This document shows, piece by piece, positions 1-8,918 of a stretch of 64,000 nt of DNA; position 1 is the stretch's first letter; every line of letters begins with the position of its first letter. Location of the stretch: positions 1-64,000 of the forward strand of contig NZ_JAQISN010000005.1 in the NCBI RefSeq assembly GCF_037450285.1, given 5' to 3'. The translations under genes and the position numbers were made by a program. The DNA comes from Erwinia sp. SLM-02. GTDB lineage: Bacteria > Pseudomonadota > Gammaproteobacteria > Enterobacterales > Enterobacteriaceae. The notes below the pieces were generated by a model that worked only from the letters and a program-made list of their open reading frames with translations, ran no database searches and was not told where the DNA came from.

Positions 1-118
1 AGCGAACTTACTGGACGTTTTTTGTCACTATAAAGTAACTTTATAACGCAGAGGGTGCTTTACCCAAACCGTGCCAAAGATGTTAGGTCTATCAACAAGC
101 TACATCGTACCTTCTACC
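1..118. other. Window edge, no gene seen
   Basis: This short stretch lies downstream of the minus-strand sugar porter. It holds a small perfect inverted repeat (TATAAAG-taa-CTTTATA, 29-45) but no T-run placed to make it a convincing terminator. No coding segment is supported. Confidence 0.4.
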
Positions 119-1552
119 CTACTCCCTGAACTTCCTCTCAATCTCTTCCAGCGACAGCCCGCGCGTTTCCGGCAAATACTTAAACAGCAGCACCAGCATC
201 ACCACATTACACAGCGCAAACACGCCGAAGGTTGAGCCGCCGCCCCAGGCGTTGAGCATAATCGGGAACAGCGACTGGATAATAAAGTCGAAGCCGAACA
301 GGCCAAATACCGCAATGCCCATCCCCAGCCCGCGTATCCGCAGCGGATAGATTTCCGAGAGCATCAGCCAGAATACCGGCGCAATCCAGCCCTGCATAAA
401 CACCAGGAACAGCGACATCAGCGCCAGAATAATGTAGCTGGCACCGGCAAAGTTACCCTGCAGTATGCTCACCCCGTTATGTTCTTCGTAGTGGAAGCAG
501 AGTTTGAACGCCAGGCCAATCATCACCAGCACCAGCGTCACGGCAATCTGGCCGCTGAGGAACATTTTGCGCCGGGGAATTTTGCCGATAATCGCCATGC
601 CCAGCACGGTGGCGATAATCGATATCAGCCCATTGGCAACGGCGGCGGTAACGGCGGCGGCATCGCCCAGTCCGGTCGATTTCAGCACGCTCGGTGCGTA
701 ATACATGATGGTATTAACCCCGGTAACGCGCGTCGCCAGCACGATCATCAGGCCAGTCAGGATCAGCTTAATCACCCATTTCTTGCTCAGCTCCTCGCGA
801 ATACTCGGCCCGCTGGCATCCAGCGCGATAATCTGGCGGATATCAGCAATCTCTTTCTCCACCTCTTCCGGCTGGCGCACCATCGACAGCACCCTGCGCG
901 CCTCTTTCTCTTTGCCGCGCTGCAGGAAGAATCGCGGTGACTCCGGCATCATCATCATCCCGAACCACAGCAGCACGCCGGGGATCGCCGGGATAGCCAG
1001 CATAATGCGCCAGTTGTGGCTCAGTTCCGGATACGCGTTGACGATCCCGGCGTTCACCGAGTAGGCCAGGAACTGGCCGGTCACGATCATCAGCTCGTTA
1101 ACCGTCACCAGCCGTTCTCGCTGGTTGGCCGGGGCCAGTTCAGCAATATAGACCGGCACGGTCACCGAGGCGCAGCCCACGGCCAGCCCGAGAATAAAGC
1201 GCGCCGCCAGCATGGAGGGAACGTCCCAGGCCACCGCCGTTGCCAGCGCGCCGAAGATAAAGATAATCGCCACCCACAGCAGATTTTTCCTGCGTCCCTG
1301 GCGGTCGGACAGCATGCCGCCGAACAGCGAGCCAAACGCCGCACCGAACAGCAGCGAAGAGGTAATGAACCCTTCCGCTGCCGGGCTAAGCCCCAGATCG
1401 CGGTTCATAAACAGTAAGGCACCGGAAATCACCCCGGTATCGTAGCCAAAACATAAACCGCCAATCGTCGACACCAGCGTAATGCGTTTTATATTTTTCC
1501 CGGAGGATTGATCCTGCACGGCTGTATTCTGTCGAGCCAGTTTTTCTTCCAT
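119..1552 (-). CDS. MFS sugar porter, inositol/polyol:H+ symporter type
   Basis: This is a 477-residue twelve-helix major facilitator of the sugar-porter subfamily, expected in the inner membrane as a proton symporter. Visible signatures are FGYDTGVISGAL in the first helix, the loop motif SDRQGRRK, PESPRFF before the central loop and PETRGLSLEEIE at the C-terminus, all typical of the XylE/GalP/IolT group. The reading frame is open 31 codons further upstream, but the ATG at 1552 (MEEKLARQ) is preceded by a GAG/AGGA ribosome site and fits the usual family length. The gene diverges from an inositol-2-dehydrogenase-like gene 664 bases away, which suggests a cyclitol or polyol substrate. That substrate is inference from context; family membership is secure. 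Confidence 0.88.
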   Translation of the reverse strand: MEEKLARQNTAVQDQSSGKNIKRITLVSTIGGLCFGYDTGVISGALLFMNRDLGLSPAAEGFITSSLLFGAAFGSLFGGMLSDRQGRRKNLLWVAIIFIFGALATAVAWDVPSMLAARFILGLAVGCASVTVPVYIAELAPANQRERLVTVNELMIVTGQFLAYSVNAGIVNAYPELSHNWRIMLAIPAIPGVLLWFGMMMMPESPRFFLQRGKEKEARRVLSMVRQPEEVEKEIADIRQIIALDASGPSIREELSKKWVIKLILTGLMIVLATRVTGVNTIMYYAPSVLKSTGLGDAAAVTAAVANGLISIIATVLGMAIIGKIPRRKMFLSGQIAVTLVLVMIGLAFKLCFHYEEHNGVSILQGNFAGASYIILALMSLFLVFMQGWIAPVFWLMLSEIYPLRIRGLGMGIAVFGLFGFDFIIQSLFPIMLNAWGGGSTFGVFALCNVVMLVLLFKYLPETRGLSLEEIERKFRE

Positions 1553-2216
1553 CGTGATTATCTCATCCTGGTAGTCAGATAATATCAGGCAGCGTATTGA
1601 GGTAATTAATGGCTGCCTGTTTTCAGGTACAAACACCAACGTCAATAAGTCGTTTTTAAACGCCGCACACCCCTGCGTCGTTTGTTCTATTATTAATCAC
1701 GAATGAAATTTATATTCCAATGCCGGAAGTTGCTCTGCAACGGATAGCCGTGAAGAGCTGTGAGGCCTTTCACAAAGATCGGCGTTGTGTACAAAAAATC
1801 GCCAAATCCACTAAAAACACAATGCCTTGATTTTAATCCAATTTATAGGTAAGCGTCCTGATTTCAAGATCTAAAAATAAACATCTACCTCACAAATAAT
1901 TCCTCATTGAAACGCCCATTTAACACTCACATCAGTAAGGACTTAGGACAAATTCACGACAATGATATAAGTTTTTATATATTTAACAATAAGTTATATC
2001 GCAGCAACTTTTCGCACCCGGTGAGAAATGTTACCTGTATAACAAAATAAAAATTCCACACACAAATATATTGAAACGTAAAATTCACAGATATATTCTT
2101 GGGTCTGTGCACCAGGGAGGAATAAGTAGGATTTACCGCCGTTCTTTCTCTCACTATTAAAAATTGCTCTTCGGGCAAACGTTTTTGCACTTAATTTCAT
2201 TCTGCTGAGGTTTAAC
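1553..2216. promoter_or_regulatory. Divergent control region between the sugar porter and iolG-like gene
   Basis: This AT-rich, gene-free stretch of 664 bases separates two divergent transcription units, so it should hold both promoters. I could not single out a convincing operator palindrome. The AraC-type gene at 4231-5106 is the obvious candidate local activator. Confidence 0.5.
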
Positions 2217-3218
2217 ATGCTAAAAGTTGCTTTATTAGGTGCCGGGCGCATTGCCCAGGTTCACGCTCGCCATATTCACGACCATCCGGATACCACGCTT
2301 TATTCGGTATCGGATATTTACGCGGAGGCTGCGTCAACCCTCGCCGAAAAGTATGCCGCCCGCGTACTCTCAGCAGATGAAGCGATTGCCGACCCGCAGG
2401 TTGACGTGGTGCTGGTTGCCACCTCCACCGATACCCATGCCGGTTTTTCCCTGCAGGCCGCCCGTGCCGGCAAGGCAATCTTCTGTGAGAAGCCTGTCGA
2501 TCTGAATATCCAGCGCGTGAAATCCTGCGTGGCCGAAATCAAAGCGCTCGGCGTGCCGTTTATGATCGGCTTTAACCGCCGCTTCGATCCGAACCACGCC
2601 CACCTTAACCGCGCCCTGCGCAGCGGCGAGATCGGTGAACTGGAACATCTGCAAATCTGCTCGCGCGATCCGTCGCCGCTGCCGGACGACTACCTGCTGA
2701 TTTCCGGCGGTATGTTCCGCGATATGACCATTCACGATTTCGACATGGCGCGCTTCCAGCTTGGCGAAGAGCCGGTATCGGTGTCGGCCATCGCCTCCGC
2801 GCTGGTCAGCCCGACGGTGAAAGCGGCCGGAGATGTCGATACGGCGGTGATCACCCTGCAGACCGCCTCCGGCAAGATTGCGGTGATCAACAACAGCCGC
2901 CGTTCAGGCTATGGCTACGATCAGCGCATTGAGGCGCACGGCCAGAAAGGCTGTCTGTACGTTCACAACGTGCCGACCACCACGCTGGTGAAAGTGACCG
3001 AAGAGTTTGGCGCGCAGGCGCAAAAGCCGCTGCACTTCTTCCTTGAGCGCTATCAGGAGGCGTTCAGCGAGCAGTGGAAAGCCTTTGTTGCCGCGCTGAA
3101 AGACAATCGTCCGGTACCCACCAACGCGGACGACGGGCTACGCGCGCTGCTGCTGGCCGAAGCGGCGATCGAATCATTTAAAACGCAGAAAGTCGTTAGC
3201 GTTAACCTGGAGGGATAA
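2217..3218 (+). CDS. iolG: Gfo/Idh/MocA oxidoreductase, inositol 2-dehydrogenase-like
   Basis: This 333-residue cytoplasmic NAD(P)-dependent dehydrogenase has the two-domain Gfo/Idh/MocA layout. The N-terminal Rossmann fold shows GAGRIAQVHARHI (residues 7-19). The catalytic lysine motif is CEKPVDL near residue 93, followed by FNRRFDPNH and the DMTIHDFDMARF segment that carries the conserved aspartate/histidine pair of inositol dehydrogenases. IolG oxidises myo-inositol at C2 to 2-keto-myo-inositol; paralogues act on scyllo-inositol and other cyclitols. An ATG preceded by CTGAGG fixes the start. It is followed three bases later by a TIM-barrel isomerase, so the two form an operon. The rest of the iol pathway (iolB, C, D, E) is not in the window, so exact substrate specificity is unproven. 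Confidence 0.8.
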   Translation: MLKVALLGAGRIAQVHARHIHDHPDTTLYSVSDIYAEAASTLAEKYAARVLSADEAIADPQVDVVLVATSTDTHAGFSLQAARAGKAIFCEKPVDLNIQRVKSCVAEIKALGVPFMIGFNRRFDPNHAHLNRALRSGEIGELEHLQICSRDPSPLPDDYLLISGGMFRDMTIHDFDMARFQLGEEPVSVSAIASALVSPTVKAAGDVDTAVITLQTASGKIAVINNSRRSGYGYDQRIEAHGQKGCLYVHNVPTTTLVKVTEEFGAQAQKPLHFFLERYQEAFSEQWKAFVAALKDNRPVPTNADDGLRALLLAEAAIESFKTQKVVSVNLEG

Positions 3219-3221
3219 AAG

Positions 3222-4181
3222 ATGAAAATCGGATTAGTGTCTGACAGCCTGGCCCATCTCCCGGTGGATGAGGTGATCAAAACCGCCGCCGAGCTGAAGC
3301 TGGACTGCATCGAGTTCGCCACCGGCAACTGGTCAACGGCCCCGCACCTCAACCTGGAAAAGCTGCTTTCCAGCACCTACGCCCGGGCGGAGCTGAAGAG
3401 CAGGCTGGACGATAACGGGCTGACGCTCTCCGCGCTGAACGCTAATGGCAACCCGATGCATCCGGGTGAAACCGGGAAAATTCACTCCGACTGCCTGTAT
3501 AAAACCCTGGAGCTGGCTAACCTGCTGGGCGTGGAAAACGTCATCACCATGTCCGGCCTGCCGGGCGCGCCGGGCGACAGCTATCCCAACTGGATTGTCA
3601 CCTCATGGCCACCGGAAACGCAGACCATCCTGAAACATCAGTGGGAAGTGGCCGAAGGCTACTGGGGCAAAACCGCCGAGGCGGCGCGTACCTACGGCGT
3701 GAAAATCTGCATCGAACTGCACGGCCAGCAGCTGGCCTACAACCTGCCGACCTTCCTGCAGCTGCGGGAGATTACCGGTGACGTGGTGGGCCTGAACTTC
3801 GACCCGAGCCACATTATGTGGATGGGCGGCGATCCGCTGGCGTTTATCCGCCAGGCGGGCAGCATGATCTATCACGTTCACGCCAAAGATACCTTTATCG
3901 ATACGGTTAACCGCGCCACCGCCACGGCGCTGGATAACCGCCCGATGACGCAGAGCCGCGAACGCAGCTGGTCCTACGTGACGCTGGGCTACGGCCAGAC
4001 GGAACCGTGGTGGAATGCCTTCTGCTACCATCTGGCGCATTTTGCCAGCCCGGACCTGACCCTGAGCATCGAGCATGAAGATATGAACCTGTCGCGGATG
4101 GAAGGCGTGATCAAATCGGTGAATCTGCTGAAGCGCACGGCAACCATTGAGAAGTCCGACTACTTGTTACCGGCTATCTGA
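3222..4181 (+). CDS. Sugar phosphate isomerase/epimerase-like TIM barrel (AP endonuclease 2 family)
   Basis: This 319-residue protein belongs to the xylose-isomerase-like TIM-barrel superfamily (IolE, IolI and IolH relatives). Metal-binding positions are visible in strand-end motifs CIELHG (Glu), FDPSHIMW (Asp, His), YHVHAKD (His) and SIEHED (Glu), the usual divalent-metal set. It starts at an ATG three bases after the iolG-like stop, with GGAGG just upstream, so it is translationally linked to the dehydrogenase. It probably isomerises or dehydrates the keto-cyclitol or keto-sugar made by that enzyme, but the exact reaction cannot be read from sequence. A strong hairpin follows (4202-4227). 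Confidence 0.8.
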   Translation: MKIGLVSDSLAHLPVDEVIKTAAELKLDCIEFATGNWSTAPHLNLEKLLSSTYARAELKSRLDDNGLTLSALNANGNPMHPGETGKIHSDCLYKTLELANLLGVENVITMSGLPGAPGDSYPNWIVTSWPPETQTILKHQWEVAEGYWGKTAEAARTYGVKICIELHGQQLAYNLPTFLQLREITGDVVGLNFDPSHIMWMGGDPLAFIRQAGSMIYHVHAKDTFIDTVNRATATALDNRPMTQSRERSWSYVTLGYGQTEPWWNAFCYHLAHFASPDLTLSIEHEDMNLSRMEGVIKSVNLLKRTATIEKSDYLLPAI

Positions 4182-4201
4182 TCGACAAACAGCCGCTGCA
4201 C

Positions 4202-4227
4202 TCAAGCCCGCCGTCCGGCGGGCTTGA
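4202..4227. terminator. Hairpin between convergent genes
   Basis: A perfect 11-bp stem (tcaagcccgcc/ggcgggcttga) with a GTCC loop lies between the stops of two convergent genes. No long T-run follows, so it is a probable bidirectional terminator rather than a certain one. Confidence 0.6.
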
Positions 4228-4230
4228 TCG

Positions 4231-5106
4231 TTATCCCGCCTTCACCTGAATCCCCTCCATCCACAGCTTTTTGTACTGCGTAGGCGGAATACCGACCACC
4301 ATTTTAAACACCCGATGGAAGTTGTTGACGCTCTCATAGCCCACCTCGCCGGCGATGGTGGTCACGTCCATATCGGTGTTCACCAGCAACGACTGCGCTT
4401 CCCCTACCCGTCGCCGAATCAGGTATTGCTTCGGCGTGTAGCCGGAGAACTTCTTGAACAGGTGGATCAGGTAGAAGCGGGTGATCCCGGACGCCGCCAT
4501 AATCGACTCCAGGTTAATCGGCTCTTTATAGTGCTCGTCAATAAACTGCTTGATTGAAAGTCCCAGCGAGGCGTCGGTTTTTTCCAGCTGTTCGTGCCGC
4601 GCCAGGCAGATATTGCGACAGATCACCACAATCGCATTCAGCAGGTGATGCGTGACCACGCCATGGTGACGCTCGTGATTGAAGATCTGCGCGCAAAGCG
4701 CATCAAACAGGCCGCACAGCGCCTGGCTCTGCTCACCTGCCGCAATCACCGCGCTTTTATCGCGACCGATCAGGTGATTTTCAGGCAGCCCGTCGATGTG
4801 CAGCTGGCTGATACCACAACTGTAGATCAGCGAATCCTCGCTGACGTGGGGACGTTCATCGTGAACCACGCCCTGGTTAAAAATCAGGATATCACCCTGC
4901 TGCGCAAGATATTGGCGGCCGCCGATCAGGTACTGGCCGCTGCCCCTGGCAACAAACATGATTTCCAGCCGGTCGTCATGCTTATGCATAACGCGCGGGA
5001 TGGCGGACTCTTCGCCCTGGGTTTTACAGACAAACAGCAGTTTCGGCGCGGTATGCGCGGCGTAATCGGGATAGACGGTGACGTCATCCTGGCAGTGGGT
5101 CAGCAT
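4231..5106 (-). CDS. AraC-family transcriptional regulator
   Basis: This is a 291-residue regulator. Residues about 20-110 form a cupin-like effector domain (HKHDDRLEIMFVARG, GDILIFNQGVVHDE). The last 100 residues form the AraC double helix-turn-helix with FYLIHLFKKFSGYTPKQYL and VGYESVNNFHRVFK. It most likely senses a small sugar-like ligand and activates the neighbouring polyol cassette, to which it is convergent. The ATG at 5106 has GAGG six bases upstream. The effector is unknown. Confidence 0.85.
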   Translation of the reverse strand: MLTHCQDDVTVYPDYAAHTAPKLLFVCKTQGEESAIPRVMHKHDDRLEIMFVARGSGQYLIGGRQYLAQQGDILIFNQGVVHDERPHVSEDSLIYSCGISQLHIDGLPENHLIGRDKSAVIAAGEQSQALCGLFDALCAQIFNHERHHGVVTHHLLNAIVVICRNICLARHEQLEKTDASLGLSIKQFIDEHYKEPINLESIMAASGITRFYLIHLFKKFSGYTPKQYLIRRRVGEAQSLLVNTDMDVTTIAGEVGYESVNNFHRVFKMVVGIPPTQYKKLWMEGIQVKAG

Positions 5107-5288
5107 AACAGCCTCACAGTATTATTTTCACAGCGCGGAACGCTGGCAGGGTCGGGTTTATTCTCTATGAATGTGCACAAGTTGCAAGGCGGGAAGTTGT
5201 GGCAGGTATCACGCTAAGATGATGAAATGATTGATTTAGACAGTCAGGGTTACATCACTAATGGTTAAAAATTGCTTTTACGTGATAA

Positions 5289-5414
5289 GGGTCACACTCA
5301 GAAGCGAGCGATGAACTGCTCCGCCAGGCCGTTGTTGCCGGGCTGGAAAGCGGCGAAAGCGAACTGACGCTGAAGGAAATTGCAGAACAAAGGAAGTTAA
5401 AGCATCGTGTATAA
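5289..5414 (+). pseudogene. Remnant of a ParD-type antitoxin (C-terminal part only)
   Basis: The frame is open from 5289 and ends with TAA at 5412-5414. From 5298 it reads SEASDELLRQAVVAGLESG followed by ESELTLKEIAEQRKLKHRV. This resembles the C-terminal arm of ParD/CC2985-type antitoxins, where an 'LR.A...GL.SG.S' segment is followed by a short helix. No start codon or N-terminal ribbon-helix-helix is present: a stop lies just upstream at 5286-5288. It overlaps the GTG start of a toxin-like fragment by 8 bases, the normal overlap of parDE operons. I read it as a 5'-truncated relic. Confidence 0.6.
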
Positions 5415-5460
5415 ACTCACCCGACGTGCGGCTGAAGATTTCACCGATATCTATGATGTT
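5407..5460 (+). pseudogene. Remnant of a ParE/RelE-type toxin (N-terminal 18 residues only)
   Basis: Beginning at a GTG inside the antitoxin remnant, with AGGAAG upstream, the frame reads MYKLTRRAAEDFTDIYDV. This matches the start of ParE/RelE-superfamily toxins (typically M-Y-x-L-[ST]-x-x-A-x-x-D-[FL]-x-x-I). Similarity stops at about 5460, exactly where the convergent LysR gene ends. The open frame continues to 5604, but only as antisense of lysR. A deletion seems to have fused the toxin head to the LysR 3' end, leaving an inactive scar. Confidence 0.6.
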
Positions 5461-6367
5461 ACAGCCCCCCGGTCAACGCCCCTTTGTGCTCGTTCAGCAG
5501 CCGCAGCATATCCCGCAGATATTCATCCTCGTTCCCCTTCTGCCACGCCACGCTTAAAGGGAGCCCCTTGCTTTGTTCGTCCAGGATCAGCGGAATATAC
5601 GTGACCTTGTCACCGTTCATATTGCTATAGGAAGCCGGCACCACGGCCAGGCCCAGACCGGCAGCGACCAGGCTCAGAATGGTCTGCTTCTCTTCGGCAT
5701 ACTGCGCGATATGCGGCGTAAAACCGGCATGTTTAAACAGGCTCATGGTGAGATCGTGGCTGTGCGGGCGGGTTCGCCGGTCGGCGATAATCATCGCGGC
5801 CTGGCTGAAATCCGCCACCGAGACGCTGCCCTTTGCCGCCAGCGGATGGCTGACCGGCACGGCCAGCACGCAGTGCTCACGGGTGATAAAGCGCACCGCC
5901 AGCGAGGCATCCAGCGTCTGCGGTGCGCGAATAAAGATCATATCCAGCCAGCCGGATTTTAATTTAGGCAGCAGGTTAATGGTTTTATCTTCGATAATAT
6001 GGATATCGGTATCGGGATGCTGCGCCAGAAATAAGTTCAGCAGCGCCGGAACTAATCCCCTGGCGGCGGTATCCATCGCGCCGATTCTTAACGTTCGGCG
6101 ATCGTCTTTTATTCCGACTTTAAATCGCGCCGCCAGCGCATCAAACCGATCGATAATATTGCTGGCTTCGTCGAAAAATATTGCCCCCTCGGCGGTGAAT
6201 GAAACGTTGCGCGTTGAGCGATTCAACAACCGTACCCCGAGGTCCTCTTCCAGCAGTTTGATAAAGCGAGAAAGTGACGCAGGCATCATTTCCATTCTTT
6301 GGGCCGCCCGGCCAAAGTGCAGCTCTTTGCCGACTGCAACAAAGCAACGTAGTTGATTTATATCCAC
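5459..6367 (-). CDS. LysR-family regulator of the tartrate-type cassette (TtuA-like)
   Basis: This is a 302-residue LysR regulator. Residues 1-60 form the winged helix-turn-helix (LRCFVAVGKELHFGRAAQRM, then RSTRNVSFTAEG) and the remainder a periplasmic-binding-like effector domain. It starts at a GTG (6367) with GAGGGG five bases upstream. It diverges from an ACS-type carrier 129 bases away, the arrangement of ttuA with ttuB in tartrate utilisation loci. Control of that operon is therefore likely, and the shared intergenic region should hold the operator. Its last codons abut the toxin-antitoxin scar, but its length is normal, so it appears intact. Confidence 0.82.
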   Translation of the reverse strand: MDINQLRCFVAVGKELHFGRAAQRMEMMPASLSRFIKLLEEDLGVRLLNRSTRNVSFTAEGAIFFDEASNIIDRFDALAARFKVGIKDDRRTLRIGAMDTAARGLVPALLNLFLAQHPDTDIHIIEDKTINLLPKLKSGWLDMIFIRAPQTLDASLAVRFITREHCVLAVPVSHPLAAKGSVSVADFSQAAMIIADRRTRPHSHDLTMSLFKHAGFTPHIAQYAEEKQTILSLVAAGLGLAVVPASYSNMNGDKVTYIPLILDEQSKGLPLSVAWQKGNEDEYLRDMLRLLNEHKGALTGGL

Positions 6368-6496
6368 TTTCCCCTCGCCAAAAGATTATTCAAATACTTT
6401 ATATAATCCTGCCCTGATGATCTGCCCGGACAAATCAGCATACTGAACTTGATTACAAAATAATAACACCCCCTACACAATCCGGAGCACTTATCT

Positions 6497-7807
6497 ATGA
6501 ACACGTCCCTCGAAAAAAGGGTAATGCGTAAAGTGACGTTGCGCATTGTGCCCTTTATCATCCTGCTCTACTTCATCGCTTTTCTCGACCGCGTGAATAT
6601 CGGTTTTGCCGCTTTAACGATGAATCAGGACTTAGGTTTTTCGCCCACGGTATTTGGTCTGGGCGCGGGGATCTTCTTTCTCGGTTATTTTCTTTTCGAA
6701 GTGCCCTCCAATCTGATCCTGCATAAAGTTGGTGCCCGTATCTGGATTGCCCGCGTGATGATCACCTGGGGGCTGGTATCGGGCTGCATGGCCTTTGTGC
6801 AGGGCACCACCAGCTTCTACACGCTGCGATTCCTGCTCGGTGTCGCCGAAGCCGGATTCTTCCCCGGGATCATTCTCTATCTCAGCTACTGGTTCCCGGC
6901 AGCGAAGCGCGCCCAGGTGACCGCTATTTTTATGGCTGCGGCACCGCTCTCCACCGCGCTGGGTTCACCGATTTCCGCCGCGCTGCTGGAGATGCACGGG
7001 CTGTTCGGCTACGCCGGATGGCAGTGGATGTTTGTGCTCGAAGCGATACCGGCCGTGGTGCTGGGCGTGGTGGTGCTGTTCTGGCTGACCGACCGCCCGG
7101 CGAAGGCGAAATGGCTGACCGATGAGGAACGCGAGTGGCTGCAAAATACCATGCAGCAGGAAGAGCTGGCGCGGGCGGCGAAACAGAGCCACAGCAGCGC
7201 ATGGCGCGGCCTGACCGACCGCCGCGTGCTGGCCCTGGCGCTGGTCTATTTCGGCACCTCGGCGGGGCTGTACACGCTGGGCATCTGGTCGCCGCAGATT
7301 ATTCACAGTTTTGGCGCTTCATCGCTGGAACTGGGCTTTCTGAACGCCATTCCGGCCGTGGTGGGCGTCATCGCCATGATCCTCTGGGCGCGCCATTCCG
7401 ACCGCACCAATGAACGCAGCTGGCACGTGATCGCCGCCTGCCTGCTGGCCGCCGCCGGGCTGATCTACGCCGGTAACGTCAGCTCACTGCTGGCGGTGAT
7501 CCTCGCCCTGACGCTGGTCACCGTGGGCATCAGCGCCTCCAAACCGCCGCTGTGGAGTATGCCAACGCTGTTCCTCAGCGGACCGGCCGCCGCCGCAGGC
7601 ATCGCCACCATTAACTCCATCGGCAATCTCGGCGGCTTCGTCGGCCCGATGATGATTGGCGTGATCCGCCAGCAGACCGGCAGCTACACCTGGGGACTCT
7701 ATTTCGTCGCCGGACTGCTTGCTATCTCGGCCATCACCGTTCTTATCCTGTCGGCAAAAAAACCGCAGGCGCAGGCAGCTGATGCCCCGCATCCCCGTAC
7801 TCACTGA
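6497..7807 (+). CDS. ttuB: MFS transporter, anion:cation symporter family (TtuB-like)
   Basis: This 436-residue, twelve-helix inner-membrane carrier is of the ACS family, which imports organic anions such as tartrate, hexuronates and phthalate with protons. Diagnostic N-terminal features are LDRVNIGFAALTMN in helix 1, FLGYFLFEVPSNL in helix 2 and RFLLGVAEAGFFPG in helix 4. Its place between a divergent LysR and a tartrate/D-malate dehydrogenase points to tartrate or a related hydroxy-dicarboxylate. The next gene begins 20 bases after its stop. Confidence 0.82.
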   Translation: MNTSLEKRVMRKVTLRIVPFIILLYFIAFLDRVNIGFAALTMNQDLGFSPTVFGLGAGIFFLGYFLFEVPSNLILHKVGARIWIARVMITWGLVSGCMAFVQGTTSFYTLRFLLGVAEAGFFPGIILYLSYWFPAAKRAQVTAIFMAAAPLSTALGSPISAALLEMHGLFGYAGWQWMFVLEAIPAVVLGVVVLFWLTDRPAKAKWLTDEEREWLQNTMQQEELARAAKQSHSSAWRGLTDRRVLALALVYFGTSAGLYTLGIWSPQIIHSFGASSLELGFLNAIPAVVGVIAMILWARHSDRTNERSWHVIAACLLAAAGLIYAGNVSSLLAVILALTLVTVGISASKPPLWSMPTLFLSGPAAAAGIATINSIGNLGGFVGPMMIGVIRQQTGSYTWGLYFVAGLLAISAITVLILSAKKPQAQAADAPHPRTH

Positions 7808-7827
7808 TATCAAACTGGAGAAACAAC

Positions 7828-8916
7828 ATGCGTAACTACTCTATTGCCGCCATTCCCGCCGACGGTATCGGCCCTGAAGTGATTTCCGCCGGCGTTGAAG
7901 TGCTTCGCGCGCTGGAACAGCAAAACCCGCAGCTCAGGTTTGCTATTGAAACCTTCGACTGGGGTTCTGATTACTATAAACAATACGGGGTGATGATGCC
8001 GGAGGACGGCCTGCAGACGCTGAAAAAGTTCGACGCCATCTACTTTGGCGCGGTCGGCGCGCCGGATGTGCCGGACCATATCACCCTGTGGGGACTGCGG
8101 CTGCCGATCTGCCAGGGCTTTGACCAGTACGCAAACGTCCGCCCGACCAAAATCCTGCCCGGCATTATCCCGCCGCTGCGCAACTGCGGACCGGGCGATC
8201 TGGACTGGGTGATCGTGCGTGAAAACTCAGAGGGAGAGTATTCCGGTAACGGCGGCCGCGCGCACCGTGGCCTGCCGGAAGAGGTCGGCACCGAAGTGGC
8301 GATCTTCACCCGCGTCGGCGTGACCCGCATTATGCGCTATGCCTTTGCCCTGGCGCAGTCCCGCCCGCGCAAACTGCTGACGGTGGTGACCAAATCCAAC
8401 GCCCAGCGGCACGGGATGGTGATGTGGGATGAAATCGCCGCTGAAGTGGCGCAGGAGTTCCCGGACGTCAACTGGGACAAAATGCTGGTGGATGCGATGA
8501 CCCACCGCATGACGCTGCATCCGCAGAGCCTGGATACCATCGTCGCCACCAACCTGCACGCCGATATTCTGTCCGATCTGGCCGGGGCGCTGGCGGGCAG
8601 TCTGGGCGTGGCACCGACAGCCAATATCGATCCGCAGCGCCGCTTCCCGTCGATGTTCGAACCGATTCACGGCTCGGCATTCGATATCACCGGCAAAGGC
8701 ATCGCTAATCCGGTTGCCAGCTTCTGGACCGCCGTGCAAATGCTGGAGCACCTGGGCGAACGCGAGGCCGCCGCGCTGGTAATGGAGGGCATCGAAGACG
8801 TCTGCGCGAAAGGCATTCTGACCCCGGACGTCGGCGGCAGCGCGACGACCGCCGAGGTTACCCGGGCGCTGGTCAGCTTTATTACGGCCAAAGCCCCCAT
8901 CGCCGAGAGCGCATAA
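7828..8916 (+). CDS. ttuC: Tartrate dehydrogenase / D-malate dehydrogenase (TtuC/DmlA family)
   Basis: This 362-residue Mg2+/Mn2+- and NAD-dependent beta-decarboxylating dehydrogenase belongs to the isocitrate/isopropylmalate dehydrogenase superfamily. The start (IPADGIGPEVISAG), VRENSEGEYSGNGG, the TKSNAQRHG catalytic lysine loop, the metal-ligand segment DILSDLAGALAGSLG and the coenzyme loop FEPIHGSAFDI are all visible. DVPDHITLWG is characteristic of the tartrate/D-malate branch rather than LeuB. It oxidises tartrate and/or decarboxylates D-malate to pyruvate. It is intact, and the next gene starts 2 bases after its stop. Confidence 0.87.
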   Translation: MRNYSIAAIPADGIGPEVISAGVEVLRALEQQNPQLRFAIETFDWGSDYYKQYGVMMPEDGLQTLKKFDAIYFGAVGAPDVPDHITLWGLRLPICQGFDQYANVRPTKILPGIIPPLRNCGPGDLDWVIVRENSEGEYSGNGGRAHRGLPEEVGTEVAIFTRVGVTRIMRYAFALAQSRPRKLLTVVTKSNAQRHGMVMWDEIAAEVAQEFPDVNWDKMLVDAMTHRMTLHPQSLDTIVATNLHADILSDLAGALAGSLGVAPTANIDPQRRFPSMFEPIHGSAFDITGKGIANPVASFWTAVQMLEHLGEREAAALVMEGIEDVCAKGILTPDVGGSATTAEVTRALVSFITAKAPIAESA

Positions 8917-8918
8917 CG

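Noticed and set aside
2217..4181. Complete myo-inositol catabolic operon
   Set aside because: Only dehydrogenase- and isomerase-like genes plus a porter and regulator are present; iolB, C, D and E equivalents are missing from the window.
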